A DNA stretch of 64,000 nt, from NCBI GenBank assembly GCA_021613375.1, contig CM038709.1, positions 39,701,656 through 39,765,655 on the forward strand, written 5' to 3'. The first letter of the stretch is position 1; each line of letters opens with the position of its first letter. Positions 57,021-64,000 of this stretch are shown in pieces. The translations under genes and the position numbers were made by a program. This stretch comes from Megaleporinus macrocephalus. Taxonomy: Eukaryota > Chordata > Actinopteri > Characiformes > Anostomidae. The notes under the pieces were generated by a model. It ran no database searches. It was not told the DNA's origin and worked only from the letters and a program-made list of their open reading frames with translations.

Positions 57021-57254
57021 AAATATTGTATATATTTTAATTGTATATATGTGCGCACTGTGGTAAGTGGTGCTGGGCTGTGGGGTTGGTTAGTAGGGTA
57101 GAGGTACAGTGGTGGTACCTATGGTCAGAGAGTTGGGCAGCTACTGATGACCTGCCATTTATCCCGGCCATCCCGGTGTTAGGAGGTGTTCTTACATGCT
57201 GCCATGTTCAGTGAAAAAGCATTCACTTGTTTTCCAATTCTTCTTACTCTACAC
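57021..57254. other. Short noncoding spacer
   Basis: AT-rich and GT-rich text without recognisable feature. Confidence 0.3.
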
Positions 57255-57543
57255 TAAAACCAAGCCAGTTATTGGGCTAATTGGTTGCTAGGACACTCTT
57301 GCTCAATTGTGATGCACAGCTGAAAAACATTCTACTAATAAGTGAGTATAAAAGGGAGAACAATATTCTAGGTTAGTTTAGTATCTGAAGCATCAGCAGT
57401 TGATGGCTTGCTGACCGACTTAAAATGACCAGAAAGAAACAACTTTCTTTAGAGACCCGTCAGTCCATTGTTGTGTTAAGGAAGAAGATACTCCATTGAA
57501 AACAAGAACATTTCACTGTGATCCTAAACTTTTGAGCGGTAAT
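57255..57543 (+). mobile_element. Tc1-c: Tc1-like element with transposase start
   Basis: The reverse complement of the 16.3- and 19.1-kb copies. An ATG at 57,425 opens MTRKKQLSLETRQSIVVLRK, then KILH and a stop, followed by the TIR side 'GATCCTAAACTTTTGAGCGG' and TA repeats. The helix-turn-helix N-terminus is retained while the rest has been lost, and the TIR abuts TATATA as expected for TA insertion. Confidence 0.8.
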
Positions 57544-57674
57544 ATATATATCCACCTTCCTAGTCTGCACAATCTTCATATTTCTACTTATTTTTAGTAT
57601 TATTACAACTACTAATAGTACTACTAATAATAGTTGTAATAATTAGTACTGTTGCTACTAGTAATTACTACTAG

Positions 57675-57930
57675 TGGGCAAGTGCTGGGCTGAAGGTCGC
57701 CTGTTCGATTTCCTAGACCAACAGGACACAGCCGAAGTGCCCTTGAGCAAGGCACCAAACCCCCAACTACTCCCCGGGCACTGTGGATAGGGCTGCCCAC
57801 CGCTCCAAGCAGGTGTGCTCACTGCCCCCTAGTGTGTATGTTCGCTAGTTTGTGTATATGTGGGTGTTTTACTGCACAGAAGGGTTAAATGCAGAGGTTA
57901 CATGCTGCTGTGTGCAAACAGACGTGGCAA
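57675..57930 (+). mobile_element. tRNA-derived SINE
   Basis: The head reads 'GTGCTGGGCTGAAGGTCGCC' and TGTTCGATTTCC, which resembles a pol III B box (GGTTCGANTCC). The body has 'GTGCCCTTGAGCAAGGCACC', 'CACCGCTCCAAGCAGGTGTG' and 'CTCACTGCCCCCTAGTGTG', a well-known fish SINE core, and ends with 'GGGTTAAATGCAGAGG'. Only one copy is seen in the window. Confidence 0.8.
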
Positions 57931-58259
57931 ATATTTCTAAATTAATGAATTATTTAATATAATTTAAAGTTACTAGGACGTTTATGCTAATATGCTGTGC
58001 TAGTGCAGAGAACATCTTTGTGACTGAAATTCATTTTTGTTTATTCCTCTGAAAACCAGCACACACCGCTCCCTTCTCACATTATCACAGTCTGGACATC
58101 TTTTTAGAACTTAATATGACGCATAGATCACTGTTATCAAATGAAAACTAACTGACCAACTGACCCCGAAATGTGTCCAGCGGGAATAAATCTCAGGAAC
58201 ACAGTGATCGGGATGAAATTTCAGAATTGCTCAGATCATAGACATTCAGTGAATGTGTT
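57931..58259. other. Noncoding stretch, nothing recognised
   Basis: No repeat family or frame of note. Confidence 0.3.
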
Positions 58260-59065
58260 GGCCTAGATTTGACCCCACCAGGAGGGCAAGTTAGGAAAAG
58301 GAAGCATCCTACCCTGGGGGAGGAGCATTTTACCCTGGGGGGCTTCTTACTCTATGCTACCTTTAATCTTCAGCAAGAGATAGTTAAGCTGAAACAGAAA
58401 GGTTGTATCAGTTATGCTCCTAAAATAAGAGGATTCTTTGCAGCAACACCATAGAAGAACCACTGCAGGTTCCCCAAAAAAACTGTGAATTTTAGTAAAT
58501 CAGAAGTTTAAATTTTTTTTATACACTTTCAGCAGTAATGGTACTCTAGAGTTCCTTGGACAAATGAAGAATGACTTCCCACAAAGAACCCTCCAACTAA
58601 TATGTCTTTTAGGACCCATTCTTGTAAATTGGATTTGTGAATGTGTAGAAGCTGTTTAGTGTTTAAAGCACCTTCATATGATGGAAAGAATCCATGTTGA
58701 CTGAAAGTTTTTTTTTCTATACTAACTGTAAAGGTGCCAAAAGTGTTCTTTGGGTGATCCCATAAAAGAACCCCTATTTGTACCATAAGGAACAATGTTT
58801 AAAAAAGAAATAGTCATCTAGAGGTTCTAGAACATTTAAAAGGTTCTTCACATCCACACAGCAAACAAAATAGAACATCAAAGAACCCAGTGCAAAGAAC
58901 CCATTCTAGCATTTATATTGTTGGAATGTAGAGGCCAAGAAACATTTAGGAACCTTTATGAATGAGTGCCCAACAAACAATGACCAATCTCCAGCTTAAC
59001 ATTGCTGTCGGAACAAATATATGTGTCTCCAACATAGTAATTTTTCAGGAGAAAGAAAAATCAAA
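58260..59065 (+). repeat. R7 block: second mosaic copy
   Basis: 'CTGGGGGGCTTCTTACTC' to 'GGATTTGTGAATGTGTAG' (58,335-58,645) matches 56,360-56,700. 'GTAGAGGCCAAGAAACATTT' to 'GTGTCTCCAACATAG' (58,928-59,035) matches 55,922-56,020. 'CAAAGAACCCAGTGCAAAG' also fits the family. The order of parts differs from the first block, indicating rearranged duplication. Confidence 0.6.
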
Positions 59066-59130
59066 AATTTTAAGTTGAAGTTAAAGTAACAGGAACAAAT
59101 TGTATTGACACATTGTAAACAGCAACTGGC

Positions 59131-59443
59131 ATCCATCTATCCATTATCTTCCGCTTTATCCCGCTAGTCAGGGTCACGGGGGGACTGGAGCCAATCCCAA
59201 CATTATTGGGTGAAAGCTGGGTACACCATGGACAGGTCGCCAGTCAATCACATGGCGAACACTCACTCATACACTCACATCTACGGGCAGTTTAGAGCGA
59301 GTGATCAATCTAACATGCATGTGTTTGGACTGTGGGAGGAAACCGGAGTACCTGAAGGAAACCCACTCAAGCACGGGGAGAACATACACACTCCAGAACA
59401 GCCCGGACCGGGAATCCAACCCAGATCGTCTTGCTGTGAGGCG
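59131..59443 (+). repeat. R4 fish repeat, terminus missing
   Basis: Parts run from 'ATCCATCTATCCATTATC' through 'GTTTGGACTGTGGGAGG' and 'GGAATCCAACCCAGATCG' to 'CTTGCTGTGAGGCG', then stop before the GCTAACCACT... terminus. Confidence 0.8.
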
Positions 59444-60079
59444 TATATACAAATATATATAAAATTAGTAAAACTGGGATAATGTAGAAAAAGTGAATAT
59501 TCCTGTATATCCTGTATAATCCTAAATTTATAATACTGTACAAATACATTTATATAGCATTATGTGGTTTGCATATTGCCAGGAATAAGAAAGTATAATT
59601 GCTCATAAGTAGTCATAATTACATGCATAACATTTTATAAGGCAAGAGTATATGACCTTAGGCTCCATAACTTATCATAGTATTTGTTCCAGTTACCAGT
59701 TAGCTACACATTAAGTTCTTAAATTAATACTACATATAAGTTATGTTATTTTCTCATTTGACATAAACATGAATCGCTGCTTTTCTTTAGCTGTGATGGG
59801 TCCAGGCATCATATATCAGAAAATATCCCAGCGCCCTGTTGTGGTGCATTACCATATTCATATTCACAGTGTTGTAATGAGTGGATATTATAATGTTACT
59901 CAGTTACATAACCACATTATATTGATTTATAGAGTGTTATGCATGTAATTAAAGCAATTATATAAGCTCATGCTAGACATTATAAGGTATTGTGTATGCT
60001 ATATGATGCTGTATACATGTGTTTGTATAGCATTGTGAATACAGGGTTCATAGGAAGTCTTACTGAATATCCAGCGTAC
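59444..60079. other. AT-rich noncoding stretch, nothing recognised
   Basis: AT-rich, with TATAA-rich runs near 59,880-60,000. No repeat family recognised. Confidence 0.35.
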
Positions 60080-60700
60080 ATCCCTTATGTGTTTATCCCT
60101 ATTGACATGTGTTCTCACGTTCTGCCAGGTCTGGGTTTGTAACCCACGTCAGGACGATCCACCACTCTTCACTAGTTCACCCATTCTTGTATTGGAGAAC
60201 TACTTTCCGCTGGTGGAGGCGAAAATCTGGGCCACCACACTTAAAGTCAACTATGCTGTTTCATCTTGGCATGCGAAAAAGGACGTGTGTAATCAAATTT
60301 TAAATGAAATTTTGCATGTACATTTTCAAGCGTGCAAAGTCCGGCTCTTTGACACATGGCGTCTTTGAGGACGGCTCGCCGCCTTTTTTTTTTCTTTATT
60401 TCTTTATTTCTTTCACAGCCCTCCCTTCCTCAGAAATATTTGCAATGTGAATTGTGAGTGACAGCCATGCCGGAGGTGATCCGAGCGAGAAGTAAAAGGA
60501 GGTGACGGCTGATTGGTGGTCGTGTGGATAGAGGATAATAATCGGGCAGCCTTTTTTATTTTGGTTATGATTGTATTTATTCATATTTAATCTTAAGTCT
60601 GTTTGGCCGCATATGCGTCCATTTGGGCGCTCCAAGCCCTTCATTCCATAGATCATCAAACTCTGCAGACCACTTAAAGTCTCTTAAGTCTGTGTGATTA
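60080..60700. promoter_or_regulatory. Candidate conserved noncoding block
   Basis: Unique sequence with 'GTGAATTGTGAGTGACAGCC' (TGACAG, TALE-type), 'GACGGCTGATTGGTGG', 'GGTTATGATTGTATTTATTC' (CDX/HOX-like), 'TAATCTTAAGTCTG' and 'CATATGCGTCCATTTGGG'. The 93-codon frame is not a known domain. One of the strongest candidates for conservation testing. Confidence 0.45.
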
Positions 60701-61545
60701 TTTTCTCTCGGAAATGGCTCTTGTGCAAGCACAGCAGGTGGAGGTCCTGCTCAAGGCACGTTGCCCATGTTGACCTCCAGTAGGGATTAGGATTGCACCT
60801 GCTTCACAGGAAATGGGGCGGGGGGTGGTGGTGGTGGGGGTCTAGGACTTGAATTTGGTGGAGGGGGGGAGCACCTGTGGACGTGGGTGGCTCCGGAAGC
60901 GCAGAGAGCCCCTCAGGATTAGGGTCCCATCTGCTCCTGGTTATCCTCCAGCCCCTGCTGGAGCTGCTACTAACTTCACCGTTGGCTCCCTTAGCTTTCC
61001 CAACGAGCGCAAGGAACGAGCGAGGAAACCTCTTCGCTCTTCAGATTTGTGGGCTTCCTGGACGAGCGCGACGCGGCAGATCAGATCTCGACCTCTCAGA
61101 TCAGTTTCTGAAGAGATGGTGAGCGTCAGATGATGAAGAACAGTATGCTTGGCAGGGATTTTTTTGATTCACTGATGTGGCAAGCGAAGGAGATCTTGAA
61201 CTGCGGTGGACGTGTGTTCCAAAACGAATGGTGACTTCACTCCTGCAGCGTTGTTATTAAAACATCTTCTCTTTCTAGCGACGAGAACATCTCCAGGTTG
61301 GAGCCGTTCCCATAAAGCTAAGGAATCTAAAGACCACAACAGGAGAATGCTGTCCTTCGGCCAAACTTGGCATGTTCGCCGAGCTAAGTATCTCGAGTTG
61401 GACAGCATCGTTTGGCAGCCCGAGTGCGCTGTAACTCCTCAGCTGGATCTGATTTTCAGGCCCTCACTGAGTCATAGCTTGGTATTGCGTATGCCGTCCA
61501 AGGCTTCCCTCCTTGTGGTTAGCTTAGCATAGCTTAGCACCAGTG
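60701..61545. promoter_or_regulatory. Candidate regulatory/unique GC-rich block
   Basis: CpG-richer DNA following the previous block, including 'AACGAGCGCAAGGAACGAGC', GACGAGCGCGACGCGGC and 'CTCGAGTTGGACAGCATCG'. Overlapping forward frames of 81-108 codons have no recognised domain. Includes a G-rich tract at about 60,814-60,869. Confidence 0.3.
60814..60869 (+). other. G-rich tract with G-quadruplex potential
   Basis: GGGGCGGGGGG, a GGTGGTGGTGG series, GGGGG and a later GGAGGGGGGG give repeated G runs with short loops. Confidence 0.5.
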
Positions 61546-61974
61546 CAGTGTTGATCCAACTAAGCAAAGCCATTCTCCATAAATACTCCACAGCAACTGT
61601 CAGAGAACATCACAGTGCTGTCCTGCCTCCATGCAGTCACAACCAAAACTGAACATAAATCATTTTACATATATAATTAAAGAGCTGCTCTGGCCAAAAT
61701 GAAAAAAAAATGCAGACATCGATGCATCTGTTGTAAACAAGTTTATTCGCCTCATAGGAGTCTCGAGAGTGTGAATTTCTGGTGTAAGGACTTTACAAAC
61801 TCTTATCTGATGATGTATGCTGAAGGTGGGAGAGGTGTTTGAAGAGCTACGACTGCTTTCAGATGTCAGACAATCACATCCGTACAAATAGATGTAATAT
61901 ATAGGGCAGATTTCTAGGTTACGTTGGAGGTGAGTCCCATAGGAATAATGCATGCTGGGTAAAAGAACAATAAA
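61546..61974. other. Noncoding stretch, nothing recognised
   Basis: A 97-codon reverse frame at 61,660-61,953 has no domain. Confidence 0.3.
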
Positions 61975-62419
61975 GACTCACTAGGGCCTTGCTAGGCTGT
62001 CACAGGTATCTGGAGCCATGCTGGCTGCAGTGCATCCCTCAGCTGCTGGAGAGCATGCTTGGCGAGGATCCATGATGATCGAGGTGGTCCCACAGATGCT
62101 CAAATGGGTTAAGGTCTTGGGAATTAGGGGTTCAGGGTAGTACTTGGAAGGCTTGTTCAGCTCTTCCAACCAATGTAGGACATTTCTAGACATGTGTCGT
62201 GTCACATAGTCTTGCTGGAAGATCCCATCCACCCCAGGGCAGACAATCAGCATGTATGGTGTACGTGATCTGCAAGGATGGATTCATACCCAAATCAGTT
62301 GAGAGTGTTTTCTACATGGAGCCCAGAGAAAGCATTCCCCAGACCATAACACTGCCACCTACAGTACGGGCTGCCACCATCGAAAGTAGGAAGTGGTCAT
62401 AATAATGTGACTTGCCTGG
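61975..62419 (-). pseudogene. Tc1-b: Tc1-like transposase remnant
   Basis: On the minus strand, after TIR GTCACATTATTATGACCAC at the right end, the frame reads FQQDYVTRHMSRNVLHWLEE (about 62,160-62,220), the catalytic aspartate region of Tc1. Downstream are KTLTHLSICGTT, altered from SPDLNPIEHLWD, and SMAPDTCDSLA. The 90-codon frame is open, but the N-terminal half is missing and the catalytic context is altered. It matches 42,671-43,204 in reverse. Confidence 0.75.
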
Positions 62420-63400
62420 TTTTAGGGTGTTTTGCCCTAAAAACTTGAAAAAATGTAGTGATTTATGCTCGTGCTTAGTAAGATCATGACCTTACCTACA
62501 AGATGAGCAGCATATTTATTGTCTATTAAAGCAGTTAGCCATTAGAGGCATTACTTTACTGCAGTTATATCACAGCAAAGGGAGTTTTTAGGCATAACAT
62601 GGAGTAAAACCTCCTTCCGCGGGATGGAAATGCAGTACCACCATGCACCTTACAATTTTTCAGAAAACTATTTATTTCTAATAATAATCAGCACAAGTAT
62701 TTAGCCAAGGAATGTAGCTCCTTAAGAGTTTGGTTTCATTGTTAAGACATCATGCACTGTTGAATGACGAACATTTGGTTGCTCATCACCGTATACTGCT
62801 CTAATTTATTGAACTTGTTAACTTTTTGTTATATAATAATGAACATATAATACAGCACTGACACAGATGAAAAGTAGACAATAGAAAATAGTCAAAATAG
62901 ACATTTGGGGTTCAGACAAATCTGTACTACACCAAAGTATTTGGTTGAATTTCAAAACTAGAACTAAAACTATCCTAGCCTTTTATAATATATAACATAC
63001 TCCATTTGTTTTCACATCCAGACTTCCAGAAAGCTCTCCTTTTGAGGCCATAAAGGCCAGTAGCTTGCCAATCATTGGCTTCTCTAAGATCACAAGTAAA
63101 GGCCTTGAAAAATTTCTAGTTCTTGGTGCTGCCCAATAGCAGACACTGAGAATACTTACATTTACATATGCATGAGAACTCGTCTACCAACATATTCTCT
63201 GCTAAGGTTACACTAAATTGTCCAAGACGCCATCTAAACTTCTCTTTTCCACTGAAGTCTGAAAATAAAGGGAGGCACAAAGGAAGTAACAAATTCGATT
63301 CCTTAGATTTGGGGTGTTTTCTTTGGGCTCTTCACACTTCCAACTTAATATTTCCTCCGACTTCATATATTTTCTTTGGGCTTTGAATCAGTGTCTCTGA
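62420..63400. other. AT-rich noncoding stretch, nothing recognised
   Basis: No repeat family recognised; a 72-codon frame at 63,168-63,386 has no domain. Confidence 0.35.
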
Positions 63401-63815
63401 CTTCCCCTGAAATCAGACTGCAGCTCCTGAGAAACAAATCTAATCAGAGTGAGCATGGTGAAAGTTGGACTTTGAACATTAAACATAACTCAAGAATGGT
63501 ATTCAAGAGAAGCAGAGCTCGATGAAACCTGGGGACAAGGCTGTGAAGCTCCACAGAGGAGATGGCCTGGCGAGGCTTTACATCAGACTACAGGGCTGGT
63601 AGACTGGAGGCTGTGCAGAAAGGGGTGACACTGTTGAGAGGGAGGCCAGTAAAAAATAAACTGTCAAAAGCTTAAGTGCAGGAGCACCAGAATGCTTAGT
63701 GAGTCAGCACTGCGAAGAAAGAAGGGATTGGGCTTGGGCTGGCGAGTGGAAGGAAGGTTCAGTGGTAACCATGGGCTGTGGGTCAAGTGCAGCATGGACG
63801 ACAGAAGGCTCCCTC
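63401..63815. other. Noncoding stretch, nothing recognised
   Basis: 'GCTGTGCAGAAAGGGGTGAC' and its neighbours may be repeat-derived but no second copy lies in the window. Confidence 0.3.
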
Positions 63816-64000
63816 TTGTATCTGTCTTGTCATGCCCATCACCTGCTCCTAGTTTGTGTCTCTTACCTGTCCCAGGTGTTCCCAGTTCCCCTTTGCAGTT
63901 ATATGCCTTTATGTTTGTTCCCTTTGTTGTCTAGCATTGTTGATATGTGACGTTGTTATCTGGTTACCCTGTTCTTGTGATAAATATGGACTTGCACCTG
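63816..64000 (+). mobile_element. Possible LTR-like or MITE end, cut by the window
   Basis: 'CATGCCCATCACCTGCTCC', 'CCAGGTGTTCCCAGTTCCCC', 'GTTATATGCCTTTATG' and 'GATAAATATGGACTTGCACC' form a promoter-then-polyA-like order resembling fish LTRs. The other end lies beyond the window, so the call is tentative. Confidence 0.3.

Noticed and set aside
57675..57930. tRNA gene
   Set aside because: Only a B-box-like stretch is present; the body is a fish SINE, not a cloverleaf.

Overview
The window looks like gene-poor intergenic DNA from a teleost fish, most likely an ostariophysan (characin or catfish type). The grounds are long (TA)n, (CA)n and (TATC)n arrays, many decayed Tc1-like transposons, a tRNA-derived fish SINE, LINE tails, a hAT-like MITE, the fish-wide repeat carrying 'GTGGGAGGAAACCGGAGTA', and a long foldback element with the core 'CAGAGCAGGTATTAT'. 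I found no convincing protein-coding exon. The longest open frames are microsatellites read through, or fall in transposon remnants or CpG-richer unique sequence. The species and the neighbouring genes cannot be named from this sequence.

Layout. 0-6.4 kb: mostly unique AT-rich DNA with scattered repeats, a pair of (TA)n arrays and a LINE remnant. 6.4-9.8 kb: a 3.4-kb hierarchical minisatellite built on a 13-bp unit. 10-11.7 and 14.1-15.1 kb: unique, CpG-richer blocks, separated by a Tc1 pseudogene and AT-rich DNA. 15.5-22.9 kb: a LINE tail, Tc1 derivatives, a foldback element, long (TA)n and (CA)n arrays, a perfect 100-bp palindrome and diverged local duplications. 22.9-30 kb: unique blocks alternating with R1 MITEs beside (TA)n arrays. 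30.7-32.7 kb: a Tc1 fragment, then a fish repeat whose terminal 20 bp has been amplified about 75 times. 33-44.9 kb: unique blocks, Tc1 fragments and a two-copy 0.6-kb tandem duplication. 48-54.8 kb: a TIR element, Tc1 fragments, a hAT-like MITE with near-matching 8-bp flanks, and a nearly complete foldback element. 55.9-59.4 kb: a mosaic of duplicated blocks, a Tc1 derivative, a SINE and another fish repeat. 60-64 kb: unique blocks, a Tc1 remnant and the start of a possible LTR-like sequence.

How the parts may work together. About twenty unique, CpG-richer blocks of 0.2-1.7 kb recur between the repeats, and several contain homeobox-, octamer-, SOX- or E-box-like sites. That arrangement fits a regulatory gene desert around a developmental gene. 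This is inference: conservation could not be tested here.

Informal family names used below. R1: MITE with TIR ATATTGTCRCTGTCCAATG. R2: about 190-bp unclassified repeat. R3: about 590-bp foldback element. R4: fish repeat with GTGGGAGGAAACC. R6: repeat near 32.9, 33.1 and 37.0 kb. R7: the 'AAAGAACC' repeat at 56-59 kb. R8: repeat near 2.6 and 16.0 kb. R9: TIR element TGGGTGTGTCTCAAA. Tc1-a to Tc1-e: Tc1-like lineages.
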